A stretch of DNA of 64,000 bases from Pseudokineococcus lusitanus (GCF_003751265.1 NZ_RJKN01000001.1:248001-312000), one strand, 5' to 3'. Numbered from the stretch's first letter, positions 34,192 to 43,261 are shown. The notes: generated from the sequence alone by a model not told the origin. Translations and numbers: made by a program.

Positions 34192-34227
34192 CCGCCCGCT
34201 CCGGGTGCCGTCGTCGCCCCTCCCCCC

Positions 34228-34233
34228 TACGCT
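34228..34233 (+). promoter_or_regulatory. -10 hexamer of the leaderless DUF3072 gene
   Basis: TACGCT with 7 nt before the ATG at 34241, 37 bp after the preceding stop. Confidence 0.5.
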
Positions 34234-34240
34234 CGAACAC

Positions 34241-34519
34241 ATGACCGAGAACTCGAGCACGGCGGGGAACGGCACGGACGACACGCGGGGCGCGCACGGC
34301 GACGGGCGCCCCGAGGACCAGACCCCGGGCACCTCGCCCGCGGACGCGGAGAAGGACCCCTCGGACTGGGTCACGGGCGGCGAGCCGGCCACCGGCCCGC
34401 AGCGCAGCTACCTGTCCACGCTGGCCCAGGAGGCGGGCGAGGAGGTGCCGGAGGACGTGACGAAGGCGCAGGCCTCCGAGGAGATCGACCGCCTGCAGGA
34501 CAAGACCGGCCGCGGCTGA
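34241..34519 (+). CDS. DUF3072 small protein
   Basis: 92 residues. The C-terminal 50 match DUF3072: [28 protein letters not shown] (about 42-69) then [14 protein letters not shown], a predicted SAP-like helical fold. The N-terminal 40 residues are disordered and acidic (Asn/Gly/Thr/Asp/Pro). No known enzymatic role. A hexamer 7 nt before the ATG indicates a leaderless transcript separate from the ChaB gene. Clusters with sodA and the ChaB/Rho-N gene as small abundant, probably stress-related proteins. Confidence 0.82.
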   Translation: MTENSSTAGNGTDDTRGAHGDGRPEDQTPGTSPADAEKDPSDWVTGGEPATGPQRSYLSTLAQEAGEEVPEDVTKAQASEEIDRLQDKTGRG

Positions 34520-34543
34520 CCCCGCCGCCCGGTCCCGGGCCTG

Positions 34544-34574
34544 ACGCCCCGCACCGCTCGTCGGTGCGGGGCGT
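34544..34574. terminator. terminator after DUF3072 and before the ATP-grasp operon end
   Basis: 13-bp arms ACGCCCCGCACCG / CGGTGCGGGGCGT around a 5-nt loop, 24 bp after the DUF3072 stop and 44 bp before the stop of the convergent ATP-grasp gene; probably serves both. Confidence 0.8.
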
Positions 34575-34618
34575 CGTCGCGTCCGGGCCCGGGTCGGCGC
34601 CCGGCGCGCGCCGGTGGC

Positions 34619-36127
34619 TCAGCCGTCGGTCAGCACCCAGGTGTCCTTCGACCCGCCGCCGGCCGAGCTGTTGACGACGAGGCTGCCCTCGCGCAGCGCC
34701 ACCCGCGTCAGCGGGGCCGGCGAGACGACCGGCCGCGCGGGGTCGGCCGTCCCCAGCGCGAAGACGCGCAGGTCCACGTGCCGGGGCGCCAGCGCGTCGC
34801 CGCAGAGCGTCGGGTGGGTCGTGAAGGTCACCGGCTGCTGCGCGACGAAGCGGTGCGGGCCCGCCTCGACCTCGGCCCGGAGGTCCGCCAGCCCCCGCTC
34901 GTCGAGCAGGGGGCCGAAGACGACGCCCAGCCCGCCGTACCCGTCGACCGGCTTGACGACGAGCTCGCCCAGGCGTGGCAGGGCGTCCGCGAGCATCTCG
35001 GGGTCCGCGAGCACCCACGTCCTCACGTCGTCGAGGACGGGCTCCTCGCCGAGGTAGTACCGGACCATCGCCGGCACGTAGGCGTACGTCGCCTTGTCGT
35101 CGGCCACGCCGTTGCCCGGGGCGTTGGCCACCGAGAGCCGTCCCGCGCGCACGGCCCGCAGGAGGAGGTCGTCGAGCGGGGTGCCCTCGAGGCCCCGGAG
35201 CCCGCCGAGCGCGTCCTCGTCGGTGCGCCGGTAGAGGACGTCGACGGGCACGTCCCCCGCCGCCGTCCGCGCCCGCACGCCGCTGCCGTCGACGCCCAGG
35301 TCGGCCGGCGTGACGACGGGCACGCCCATGCCGGCGGCGAGGAGGACGTGCTCGAACCAGGCGCTGTTGCCGGGCCCGTCGGACAGGACGACGACGGACG
35401 GCACGGCACGCCGGCACCGCGGCGGGGCCAGCGCCAGCAGGCCCTCGAGCAGCAGGGCCGGCGCCTCCGACGGCTCCAGCATCGCCGGGGCGCGCTCGAG
35501 CAGGCCCGGCTCCGCCGCCGCGACGCCGGCCCGGTTGGCGATGGCGTAGCCCATCCCCGACGGGATCCGGAGGTTGTCCTCGAGGACGCGCCAGGGCCCG
35601 TCGCCGTCCTTGAGGAGGTCGAGGCCGCTCACGGTGATGCGGGGCACGCCCGGCGCCGCCCACTGCGGGCCGCGGGGCCGCAGGCCCGGGCTCTCGGTGA
35701 CGACCCAGGCGGGCACGACCCCGTCGGCGACGACGGCGGGCGGACGGCCGTCCCGGGCGCCGTAGACGTCGCCGAGGAAGGCCTCGAGCGCGCGGGTGCG
35801 CTGCACGACGCCCTCCGCGAGGTGGCGCCACTCGTCGGCGGGCACGACGCGCGGCAGGACGTCGAGCGGGAAGGGCTGCTCGACGTCGACGCCGTCCACC
35901 GTGGCCGTGAAGACGACCCCGTCCGCGACCCGGGTCCCGTCGAGCCGCGCCGCCGTCCCGGCGAGCGCCTCCGGCGTCGACCAGCCGTCGACGACGTCCG
36001 TGTACGCGCCCCGCCACCCGGGGCCCCCGGCCCCGGCGGCCCGGCCGTCCTCGACCGCCTCGTCGACGAGCGGGACGCCCAGGCGCGTCGTCCCGGCGGT
36101 GCGGCGGTAGGTCTCCAGCAGCGTCAT
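34619..36127 (-). CDS. circularly permuted ATP-grasp protein (COG2308-like)
   Basis: 502 residues. Matches circularly permuted ATP-grasp enzymes: PQWAAPGVPRITVSGLDLLKDGDGPWRVLEDNLRIPSGMGYAIANR (around 150-195), NAPGNGVADDKATYAYVPAMVRYYLGEEP (around 310-340), LVVKPVDGYGGLGVVFGP (nucleotide loop) and the C-terminal SSAGGGSKDTWVL. Such enzymes are predicted to join a carboxylate and an amine using ATP. The ATG overlaps the stop of the ligase upstream (ATGA). In other genomes the family sits with alpha-E and transglutaminase-like genes; here the partners are a GCS2-type ligase and a peptidase. Probable peptide- or amino-acid-derivative synthesis; product unknown. Confidence 0.82.
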   Translation of the reverse strand: MTLLETYRRTAGTTRLGVPLVDEAVEDGRAAGAGGPGWRGAYTDVVDGWSTPEALAGTAARLDGTRVADGVVFTATVDGVDVEQPFPLDVLPRVVPADEWRHLAEGVVQRTRALEAFLGDVYGARDGRPPAVVADGVVPAWVVTESPGLRPRGPQWAAPGVPRITVSGLDLLKDGDGPWRVLEDNLRIPSGMGYAIANRAGVAAAEPGLLERAPAMLEPSEAPALLLEGLLALAPPRCRRAVPSVVVLSDGPGNSAWFEHVLLAAGMGVPVVTPADLGVDGSGVRARTAAGDVPVDVLYRRTDEDALGGLRGLEGTPLDDLLLRAVRAGRLSVANAPGNGVADDKATYAYVPAMVRYYLGEEPVLDDVRTWVLADPEMLADALPRLGELVVKPVDGYGGLGVVFGPLLDERGLADLRAEVEAGPHRFVAQQPVTFTTHPTLCGDALAPRHVDLRVFALGTADPARPVVSPAPLTRVALREGSLVVNSSAGGGSKDTWVLTDG

Positions 36128-37254
36128 GAGGGCGTCCCGGGGTCTCGTGTCTCCTCGACCAGCAGGTCGACGACGTCGCGGAGGGAGCCGCGGCGGGCGA
36201 AGGCGGCGCGCTGGCGGGCGGCGCTGCTGCCGCGGGCCAGGGCCGCGTCGAGGAGGTGCTCCACGAGAGCGAGGTCGCCCTCCGCCTCGAGCTCCTCCCG
36301 GACGTGGTCGAGCACGGCCGCGAGCACCACGCGCGCCGGCCGGGGGTCCCCGGCGGTGGGGTGGAGCAGGTCGCCCTCGAGGCCGGAGCGGGCGGCCCGC
36401 CACCGGGCGGCGTCGACGACCTCGCGCGGCGTCCCCGCGCCCGCCGGGTCGCCCGCGGCGAGGTCGGCGAGGCCGCGCCGGACGAGCGCGCGGCTCAGCG
36501 CCGTGAGGAGGAGGACGTCGTCCACGAGCGGCGCGGAGTCGCAGAGCCGGACCTCGAGGGTCGGGTAGTGGTGCTGCGGACGGACGTCGAAGTAGAGCAT
36601 CCCCTGGTCCGACACCGTCCCGGACGCGACGAGGGCGCCGACGAGGGCGTCGTACTCCGCCGCGGAGGCCAGCGCCGGGGGCGGGCCGGCCGTGGGCCAG
36701 CGGCGCCAGAGCTGGCTGCGGAAGCTCGCGTAGCCGGTGTCGCGCCCGCACCAGTACGGCGAGCTGGCGGAGAGCGCGAGCAGCGGCGGCAGCCACGGCC
36801 GGAGCCGGCCGAGGACGGCCACGGCCGCGTCCCGGTCGGCGCAGTCCACCTGCGCCTGGACGCCGCAGATGAGCTGCTCGTCGACGAGGACCTTGTAGTC
36901 CTCGCGCATCCGGTCGTTGCGGGGGTGGGCGACGACGCCGACGTCCGAGGGGTCGGCGAGCGGCACCGTGCCGGCGGCGACGGCGGCCCACCCGCCCCCG
37001 GCGGCCACCTCGGCGACGGCGGCGCGCGCGGCCACGAGGTCGCGCCGCATCTCCTCGAGCGTCTGGTGCACGGCCGAGTTGGTCTCGAGGGCCGAGCTCA
37101 TGAGCTCGGCCTTGTACTGCGGCCCGTCGCCCAGCTGCTCGAGGATCGGCCCGGCGCTGGGGGCCAGCTCGCCGCTGCGGGCCTCGACGACGTGGAACTC
37201 CTCCTCGACGCCGATCCGCAGGCGCGGGACCCCGGCGCGGGCGGCCGCGCTCAC
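36124..37254 (-). CDS. carboxylate-amine ligase, YbdK / GCS2 type
   Basis: 376 residues of the glutamate-cysteine ligase 2 family: RIGVEEEFHVVE near the N-terminus (acidic metal ligands), ELMSSALETNSAVHQTLEEMRRDL, VQAQVDCADRDAAVAV, LALSASSPYWCGRDTGYASFRSQLW, the metal-site HHYPTLEVRLCDSAPLVDDVL (about 242-262), and a helical C-terminal region. YbdK has weak glutamate-cysteine ligase activity, so the true amine and acid substrates are open. GTG start in a GTGA overlap with the peptidase; the stop overlaps the ATP-grasp ATG. Middle gene of a tight three-gene operon. Confidence 0.88.
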   Translation of the reverse strand: MSAAARAGVPRLRIGVEEEFHVVEARSGELAPSAGPILEQLGDGPQYKAELMSSALETNSAVHQTLEEMRRDLVAARAAVAEVAAGGGWAAVAAGTVPLADPSDVGVVAHPRNDRMREDYKVLVDEQLICGVQAQVDCADRDAAVAVLGRLRPWLPPLLALSASSPYWCGRDTGYASFRSQLWRRWPTAGPPPALASAAEYDALVGALVASGTVSDQGMLYFDVRPQHHYPTLEVRLCDSAPLVDDVLLLTALSRALVRRGLADLAAGDPAGAGTPREVVDAARWRAARSGLEGDLLHPTAGDPRPARVVLAAVLDHVREELEAEGDLALVEHLLDAALARGSSAARQRAAFARRGSLRDVVDLLVEETRDPGTPS

Positions 37255-39395
37255 GCCGCGCCCCCGACCGCCGCCGCGCCGACGGCAGCGGGGCCGTCCC
37301 CCGGGCGCAGCGTCCGCACGAAGAAGGACGTGAGCCGCTCGGCGACCGTCCGCACGGCCGGGGCGCCGACGATCGCGTGCGCCTCGCCCGGCAGGAGCAC
37401 GAGCTCGGCGGGCGTCCCCTGGGCCCGGAGCGCGGCGTGCGCCTGCACGGACTCCTGGAGCGGCACGTTGGTGTCGAGCTCCCCGTGGGTCAGCAGGACC
37501 GGGACGCGCACCCGCCCGATGCCCGTCATGGGCGAGAGGCGGCGCAGGAGCGCCGCGTCGCGCACCGGGTCGCCGTACTCCGGCGTCGAGGCCGCGGCCA
37601 TCCAGGTCTCCGTCCCCGCGTAGAAGGTGGTGAGGTCGCTCATGCCGGACAGCGAGCTCCCGGCGGCGAAGAGGTCCGGCCAGCGCACGAGGGCCGCGAG
37701 CGCGAGGTAGCCCCCGTAGGACCAGCCGTGGACCCCGAGGCGCCCCGGCGCGGCCAGTCCGCTGCGCAGCGCGTGGTCGACGGTGGCGGTGACGTCCTCC
37801 ATCGAGGCCCAGCGCGCCGCGCCGTCGTCGAGCTGCCGGAAGCGGGCGCCGTAGCCGTCGGACCCGCGGACGTTGGGCGCGACGACGGCGACGCCGGCCG
37901 CGGCGAGCGCCTGGGCCGACCGCTGCAGCAGCGGCCGCTCCTGCCCCTCGGGCCCGCCGTGGAGGAAGACGACGGTGGGCACGGGCCCGGTGGTGCCCGG
38001 CGGGCGGTAGACCCACGCCTCGAGCGGCAGGCCGTCGGCCGCGGAGAAGCGCTCCAGCGCCGGGACGACGAGGGAGCCGGGCAGGTCGGCCGGCGGCGTG
38101 CAGCCGAGCAGGCGGGCGCAGGAGGCCGGGCGCGGGCCGCCCGTCGTCGGCGTGGCGCCGGGGGGCCCCGCGGACGGCGCGGCCGCGGCCGGGGCGTGGG
38201 GCAGCCGCACCCACCACAGCGAGCGCGGCAGCCGCGGGCCGCCCGCCTCGACGACGGCGCCCCGCCCGTCGGGCGCCACGGACCACGAGAGCACGACCTC
38301 GGCGCCCGGCGGCAGGGCGACGTGCTCCCCCGCGACGGGCACCGGGGCCCCCGGCCCGCCGAGCCGGCCGGCCGGCCCGAGGCCCGGGGCGCGCGCGAGG
38401 ACGTCGCGCCGCACCTCGGTCTCGGTGCGGCCGCGGACGTTCCACCGGCACAGCAGGGCCCCGCCGGGCAGCGGCGCGGCGGCCTCGAGGTCGGCGTCGG
38501 GCCGGGCGAGCAGCACCCGGGGCTCCCCGGGGACGCCGTCGACGAGCGGGACCCGGACGAGCGCGACCCGTCCCGCCGTGCCGGGCAGCGCGTCCGTGCG
38601 GGCGAGGACGGCGACGCCGCCGCGCCCGTCGTGCTCGACCCGGCCGTCCTCCCCGCGGTCCTCCTCCGGAGGGACGACGGCCGCGAGCAGGCGACGGCCC
38701 TCCCCGCCCCGGTCCGCCGGCACCAGCCAGAGGCTGCGGTGCCCGCGCGGGCCCCGGCGGACGACGGCGAGGCCGGTGACGGCGTCGACGGAGGTGACGA
38801 CCTGGTGGCCGGCGGGGGCGAGCCGGCGGGCGCCCGCGGGCTCCTCCCCGTCCCCCGGTGCGGCGGCGTGCGGCGCGAGCGCGTGGAGCGTGGCGTCCGG
38901 GCCCACGCCGTCGGCGACGGCGAGCAGGTGGCCGCCGGCCGGCGTCCACGCGCCGAGCACGGCCGTCTCCGTGGCGCCGCCCCCGGCGACGCGGCGCCGC
39001 CCGCTCCCGTCGGGGCGCACCGCGTGCACCTCGGTCCGGACGAGGCCGCCCGGCGCGACGACGTAGAGCAGCGACGCCCCGTCCGGCGCCCACGACGCCG
39101 TGACGACCTCCTGGTCCGGCCCGGAGACCTGCCGCGGCTCGCCGCAGGAGACGACGTCCCCGGCGGCGTCGCCGCTGCCGCGCCCCAGGGCCACGACCTC
39201 GAGGCGGGGCAGCCCGCTGCGGTCGGTGACGTAGGCGAGCCGGTCCCCGCCCGGAGCCAGGGACGGCGCCCAGCAGGAGCGGACCGAGGCCACGCGGCGC
39301 ACGGCGGCCAGCAGGGTGTCGTCCAGCCCCGGGACGTGCGCGGGGGGCTCGGGCGAGGCGACGACCACGTCGCCCCCGTCTGCGGGGCTCGTCAC
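37251..39395 (-). CDS. S9-family prolyl-oligopeptidase-like peptidase
   Basis: 714 residues. The N-terminal 430 residues form an irregular beta-propeller (repeated SLAPGGDRLAYVTD, SWAPDGASLLYVV, SVAPDGRGAVVEA blades) that limits access to the active site. The C-terminal alpha/beta hydrolase domain (about 460-700) has FLHGGPEGQ, nucleophile Ser in HGWSYGGY, Asp in HGELDTNVP and His in GEAHAI. No signal peptide, so cytoplasmic. GTG start. It leads an operon with the YbdK-type ligase and the ATP-grasp gene; together they suggest trimming or turnover of a short peptide made by the two ligases. Confidence 0.87.
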   Translation of the reverse strand: MTSPADGGDVVVASPEPPAHVPGLDDTLLAAVRRVASVRSCWAPSLAPGGDRLAYVTDRSGLPRLEVVALGRGSGDAAGDVVSCGEPRQVSGPDQEVVTASWAPDGASLLYVVAPGGLVRTEVHAVRPDGSGRRRVAGGGATETAVLGAWTPAGGHLLAVADGVGPDATLHALAPHAAAPGDGEEPAGARRLAPAGHQVVTSVDAVTGLAVVRRGPRGHRSLWLVPADRGGEGRRLLAAVVPPEEDRGEDGRVEHDGRGGVAVLARTDALPGTAGRVALVRVPLVDGVPGEPRVLLARPDADLEAAAPLPGGALLCRWNVRGRTETEVRRDVLARAPGLGPAGRLGGPGAPVPVAGEHVALPPGAEVVLSWSVAPDGRGAVVEAGGPRLPRSLWWVRLPHAPAAAAPSAGPPGATPTTGGPRPASCARLLGCTPPADLPGSLVVPALERFSAADGLPLEAWVYRPPGTTGPVPTVVFLHGGPEGQERPLLQRSAQALAAAGVAVVAPNVRGSDGYGARFRQLDDGAARWASMEDVTATVDHALRSGLAAPGRLGVHGWSYGGYLALAALVRWPDLFAAGSSLSGMSDLTTFYAGTETWMAAASTPEYGDPVRDAALLRRLSPMTGIGRVRVPVLLTHGELDTNVPLQESVQAHAALRAQGTPAELVLLPGEAHAIVGAPAVRTVAERLTSFFVRTLRPGDGPAAVGAAAVGGAA

Positions 39396-39592
39396 GGGCG
39401 GGGCCCCCTCCTGGCGGCGCCGGGGCGCGACGGGCCCGCGGCGACGCAGGTCGCGGCGGTGCCGGGCGGCGCCCGGCCGGCGGAGCGTGGCACAGGGCGC
39501 GGCGCTGCGGGGGGCCGTCGGCCGAGGTCGGGCACCGCCGTCGCGGGCCCCTGCGCGGGCGTCGTCGCCGGGCGGGCCGGGGCGGGTCGACC

Positions 39593-39598
39593 TAGCGT
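39593..39598 (+). promoter_or_regulatory. -10 hexamer of the leaderless flavoprotein gene
   Basis: TAGCGT with exactly 6 nt before the GTG at 39605. Confidence 0.5.
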
Positions 39599-39604
39599 CG
39601 CCGG

Positions 39605-40732
39605 GTGACCCCCAGCGGCAGCCCCCCGACCTCCGACCCCTCGTCCGACGCCGTCGACGGCACCGGCTGGGACGACGGCACGGTCGTCGTCGTGGGCGCC
39701 GGCATCGCCGGGCTCGCCTGCGCCGCCGCGCTGCGGACGGGGGGCGCCGACGTCGTGGTCCTCGACCGCGGCCGGCAGCCGGGCGGCCGGCTGGGCCTGC
39801 GCCGCACGGGCGGCGGCCAGGGCGACGACGGACGGCGGGTCGTCGACGTGGGCGCCGCCTACGCCGTCCCCCGCGACACCGCCTTCGCCGCGCTCGCGGC
39901 CTCCTGGGAGGACCGGGGCCTCGCCCACCCGTGGACGGACACCCTCGACGCCCTCGAGCGGGGCGACGACGGCCGGGTCACCCGGACCTCCAAGACCGGG
40001 CCCGTGCGCTGGGCGGCCCCCGGCGGGCTGCGGTCGCTCACGGACGACCTGGCCGCGGCCCTGGCCGACGACGGCGTCCCGGTCCGCCGCCACGACGTGC
40101 GGACGGTGGACCGGGTCGGCCCCGCGGGCGACGGCGGCGGTCCCGGCCGTCTCGTCGTCGACGGCGTCCCGTGCCGCGCCGTCGTCCTCGCCATGCCGGA
40201 CCCCCAGGCCGTCCGGCTCTGCGGCCCGGGGGTCGCGGCCGAGGTGGCGCCCCTGCGAGCGCGCTCGTGGAGCCCCGTCGTCACGGTTTGGGCTCGCTGG
40301 GACGAGGCGTGGTGGCCGCCGATGGACGCCGCCTTCGTCAACGGCTCCGACACGGTCGAGCTCGTCGCCGACGACGGCCGCCGCCGGGGCGACGGCGCCG
40401 CCGTCCTCGTCGCCCACTCGACCGCCGACCTCGCCCGGGCCCACCTCGGCGAGCCGGAGGGGGCGGTGGCCCCCGTCCTCGCCGAGCTCGGCGCGCTGCT
40501 CGGCGACCCCGCCGCCGGGGCCCCGCCCGCCCCGGTGGAGCAGGGCGCGCAGCGCTGGACCTTCGCCCGCCCCGACGAGGGCCGCGAGGAGACGTCGTGG
40601 CTGTCCGGGGGGCTGGGCGTCTGCGGCGACGCCTGGGGCCCGCGCCCCGGCGTCGAGCAGGCGTGGCTGTCCGGCACGGCCCTGGGCGCCCGCCTCGCCG
40701 CCGCGGTCGCGGCCGGGACGGACCGCTCCTAG
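39605..40732 (+). CDS. FAD-dependent amine-oxidase-like protein (renalase-like)
   Basis: 375 residues. FAD-binding motif VVVVGAGIAGLACAAALRTGGADVVVLDRG (about 27-56) followed by QPGGRLGLRR, the GGR segment shared by amine oxidases. VDVGAAYAVPRD, VVLAMPDPQAVRL and the C-terminal LGVCGDAWGPRPGVEQAWLSGTALGARLA are typical of the bacterial renalase-like group, which oxidises dihydronicotinamide isomers or unknown substrates. No signal peptide. GTG is 6 nt after TAGCGT, hence leaderless. Divergent from the peptidase-ligase operon. Substrate uncertain. Confidence 0.82.
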   Translation: MTPSGSPPTSDPSSDAVDGTGWDDGTVVVVGAGIAGLACAAALRTGGADVVVLDRGRQPGGRLGLRRTGGGQGDDGRRVVDVGAAYAVPRDTAFAALAASWEDRGLAHPWTDTLDALERGDDGRVTRTSKTGPVRWAAPGGLRSLTDDLAAALADDGVPVRRHDVRTVDRVGPAGDGGGPGRLVVDGVPCRAVVLAMPDPQAVRLCGPGVAAEVAPLRARSWSPVVTVWARWDEAWWPPMDAAFVNGSDTVELVADDGRRRGDGAAVLVAHSTADLARAHLGEPEGAVAPVLAELGALLGDPAAGAPPAPVEQGAQRWTFARPDEGREETSWLSGGLGVCGDAWGPRPGVEQAWLSGTALGARLAAAVAAGTDRS

Positions 40733-40823
40733 CCTCCCGGGCAGGCGCCCGCGCCCCCGTCGCCGCAGCACCGGCCGGCCCGCCCGGCCGTCGACCCCAC
40801 CGTCCCGGACGCAGGAGGACCCC

Positions 40824-41030
40824 ATGGCCGACCTCAAGAAGGGTGACGACGTCACCTGGAGCTCGCACGGCAACGAGGTGCACGGCACCGTCGAGAAGAA
40901 GATCACCGAGGACACGAAGGAGGCGGGCCGCACGGTCCGCGCCAGCAAGGACGAGCCGCAGTACCTCGTGGAGAGCGACAAGACCGGCAAGGAGGCCGTC
41001 CACAAGGGCGACGCGCTCGACAAGGAGTGA
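40824..41030 (+). CDS. HVA1/DUF2945 tudor-like small protein
   Basis: 68 residues. Sequence MADLKKGDDVTWSSHGNEVHGTV followed by EKKITEDTKEAGRTVRASKDEPQYLVESDKTGKEAVHK is the complete hypervirulence-associated TUDOR domain. Very rich in Lys, Glu and Asp, small and probably abundant. Domain function in bacteria is unknown; names derive from a fungal protein and do not imply virulence. ATG with GGAGGA 5 nt upstream, so a normal leadered transcript. Ends at a clear terminator. Confidence 0.88.
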   Translation: MADLKKGDDVTWSSHGNEVHGTVEKKITEDTKEAGRTVRASKDEPQYLVESDKTGKEAVHKGDALDKE

Positions 41031-41055
41031 CGTCGGCGGCCGACGGCCGCGACGT

Positions 41056-41093
41056 GACGAGGGCCGGTCCCCGGGCGGGGGCCGGCCCTCGTC
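41056..41093. terminator. terminator after HVA1
   Basis: 12-bp arms GACGAGGGCCGG / CCGGCCCTCGTC with additional GC pairing in the loop; between the HVA1 stop and the convergent MFS stop. Confidence 0.75.
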
Positions 41094-41115
41094 GTCGGTC
41101 GGGGGCGCCGGCGGG

Positions 41116-42402
41116 TCAGCGGCCGGCGGTCACCGGGGTCGTGCGCGAGGAGGACGCCCGCTGCTGCGGGAGCTCGCCCGTGGCGGGCGTCCCGGGGCGA
41201 CGGCGGCGCTCGACCCGGAGCGCGACGGAGAGCACCGCGAGGCCCGTCAGCGAGGCGCCGACGCCCACCCACAGCGGGGCGGTGACCCCGAGCCCGGCCT
41301 GCAGCACGAGGGCCCCGAGCACCGCGCCGATGGCGTTGGCGAGGTTGAAGGCACCGTGGGTGGCCGCGCTGACGAGGCTGCCGCCGCGGCCGGCGAGCCG
41401 GATGACGCGGTCCTGGAAGGCGGGGCCGGCGCCGAAGGTGACGACCCCGAGCGCGAAGAGGGTGGCGAGCGCCGTCGGCGCCCACGTCGAGGCGAGGACG
41501 AGCACCGCGAGCAGGACCGCCGTCGACGTGAGCGAGCCGACCATGACGAGCGTCGAGCGCCGGTCCGCGAGCCGGCCGCCGAGGACCGTCCCGACGACCG
41601 TGCCGACGCCGAAGACGACGAGGGCCCACGCCAGCCCGCCACCGGTGAGGCCCGTGCGCTCCTCGAGGAGCGGCGCCACGAAGGAGTGGACGGCGAAGAG
41701 GGCGCTGAAGCCGGTCATGACGACCGCGAGGAAGAGCCAGACCGACGGCTGCCGGAAGACGGCCAGCTCGGCCCGCAGGCCGACGCGCGCGGCCGTGGAG
41801 CGGGGCACGAGCACGGTGATGCCCAGCGCCGTCAGCGCGCCCAGGCCGGCGACGACGAGGAAGGGCACGCGCCAGCCGACGGCCTGGCCGAGGGCGGTCG
41901 CCGCCGGCACGCCGACGACGTTGGCGATCGCGAGGCCGGCCATGAGCGTGCCGACCGCCGACGCCGCCCGGCCCGGCAGGGCGACGGAGCGGGCGACGAC
42001 GGTGGCGACGCCGAAGTAGGCGCCGTGGACGAGCGCCGTGACGAAGCGGGCCGCGACGAGCGCCGTGGCGTCAGGGGCGACGGCGCACAGCACGTTGCCG
42101 ACGAGGAAGAGGGCCGTCATCCCGAGGAGGACCGGCCGGGGCGACCAGCGGGTGGCCAGCGCCGTGAGCGTCGGGGCCCCGACGACGACGCCGACCGCGT
42201 ACGCGGTGATGGCCGAGCTGGCGACGGGCACGCTGACCCCGAGGTCGGCGGCCACGAGCGGCAGCAGGCCCATCATCATGAACTCGGCCGTGCCGATGGC
42301 GAACCCGCCGACGGCGAGCGCGGTGACGGTGAGGGCCGCGGCACGGCGGCCGACGCCGAGGTCGGGCGCGGGGGGCGTGGGCGTGCGGACGTGACCGGTC
42401 AC
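41116..42402 (-). CDS. MFS transporter, DHA1 family (AraJ/PbuE-like)
   Basis: 428 residues and twelve predicted membrane helices. Helix 1 carries GGFAIGTAEFMMMGLLPLVAADLGVSV, the opening typical of AraJ/NepI/PbuE-type proton-driven exporters; the motif-A loop is ALATRWSPRPVLLG and helix 4-5 has the ARFVTALVHGAYFGVATVVA segment. The C-terminal half shows the repeat (LADRRSTLVMVGS). The C-terminal 30 residues are polar. GTG chosen with GGAGA upstream; a GTG three codons on is possible. Probable efflux of sugars, nucleosides or drugs; substrate unknown. Divergent from the RNA-ligase gene. Confidence 0.87.
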   Translation of the reverse strand: MTGHVRTPTPPAPDLGVGRRAAALTVTALAVGGFAIGTAEFMMMGLLPLVAADLGVSVPVASSAITAYAVGVVVGAPTLTALATRWSPRPVLLGMTALFLVGNVLCAVAPDATALVAARFVTALVHGAYFGVATVVARSVALPGRAASAVGTLMAGLAIANVVGVPAATALGQAVGWRVPFLVVAGLGALTALGITVLVPRSTAARVGLRAELAVFRQPSVWLFLAVVMTGFSALFAVHSFVAPLLEERTGLTGGGLAWALVVFGVGTVVGTVLGGRLADRRSTLVMVGSLTSTAVLLAVLVLASTWAPTALATLFALGVVTFGAGPAFQDRVIRLAGRGGSLVSAATHGAFNLANAIGAVLGALVLQAGLGVTAPLWVGVGASLTGLAVLSVALRVERRRRPGTPATGELPQQRASSSRTTPVTAGR

Positions 42403-42568
42403 GGGCTGGTCTCCGGGGGGACGACGGGGTCGGTGCAGGGCAGGTCGACGCCGTCGTCGCACCGGCACGCTCGCCGGTGGCACCAGTCCACCACGCCGGC
42501 GGGGCCCGCGTCACGTCCGCCGGGCGGGGCGCGCCGGGCCCCGGGGGGCACGACCCCGGGCCGCGGGC

Positions 42569-42574
42569 GAGGAT
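42569..42574 (+). promoter_or_regulatory. -10-like hexamer of the leaderless 2'-5' RNA ligase gene
   Basis: GAGGAT with exactly 6 nt before the GTG at 42581. Confidence 0.4.
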
Positions 42575-42580
42575 CGGCGC

Positions 42581-43261
42581 GTGGTGCAGTCGGTGGAGGC
42601 CCTCCTGGACGCGGCGACCGAGGAGCACGTGCTCGCGCAGTGGCGGGCGCTGGCGGACGCCGACCTCCCGAGCCAGGCGCACCACACCGGCGCGACGAAC
42701 CGCCCGCACGTCACCCTCGCCGCCGTCGGCACGCTGGACGAGCCGGCCGAGCGCCGTCTGGCCGCCGCGGTCCGGCAGGCCCGGGCCGCCGGCGGCGGGC
42801 TGCCCCTGCCGGTGCGCCTCGGCCCGCCCGTCGTCCTCGGCGGCCGTCGTCACGTGCTCGCGCGGCTCGTCGTCGCGACGCCCGGCCTGCTCGCGCTGCA
42901 CGCCGCCGTCCGGGGGGCCCTCCACGACGGGACGGCCGAGGAGGACGACGAGGGCGACCTCCTCGCCCCGGGCGCGTGGACGCCGCACGTGACGCTGGCC
43001 CGCGGGCTCGGCGGCGAGCAGCTCGCGCACGCCCTGGGGGTGCTGCGCGCGGCCGCGCGCGACGCCGAGGACCCGGGCACCGACGTCGTCCCGGGCGTGC
43101 CGCGGCCCGGCGCCGCCGTCGCCGTCCGCCGCTTCGACGGGACGGAGAAGGTCACCTGGCTCGTCGACGGCGAGGACCCGCTGGGCCGCACGCCGGCGGC
43201 GCGCCCCGGGACGGCGGGACCGGAGGACGAGGGGCCGGGCGCGGCGACGCCGGCCGGCTGA
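42581..43261 (+). CDS. 2'-5' RNA ligase family protein (2H phosphoesterase)
   Basis: 226 residues. The two HxT motifs that define the 2H fold are present: RPHVTLAAVG (about 42-51) and TPHVTLARGL (about 132-141). Between them lie VRLGPPVVLGGRRHVLARLVV and an acidic loop. The fold hydrolyses or forms 2',3'-cyclic and 2'-5' phosphodiester bonds in RNA. The last 30 residues are a disordered Gly/Pro/Ala tail. Leaderless-type start. Convergent with the sirtuin gene 12 bp away; since sirtuins and 2H enzymes can both handle products of RNA/NAD repair, the pairing is noteworthy but not evidence of joint function. Confidence 0.85.
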   Translation: MVQSVEALLDAATEEHVLAQWRALADADLPSQAHHTGATNRPHVTLAAVGTLDEPAERRLAAAVRQARAAGGGLPLPVRLGPPVVLGGRRHVLARLVVATPGLLALHAAVRGALHDGTAEEDDEGDLLAPGAWTPHVTLARGLGGEQLAHALGVLRAAARDAEDPGTDVVPGVPRPGAAVAVRRFDGTEKVTWLVDGEDPLGRTPAARPGTAGPEDEGPGAATPAG

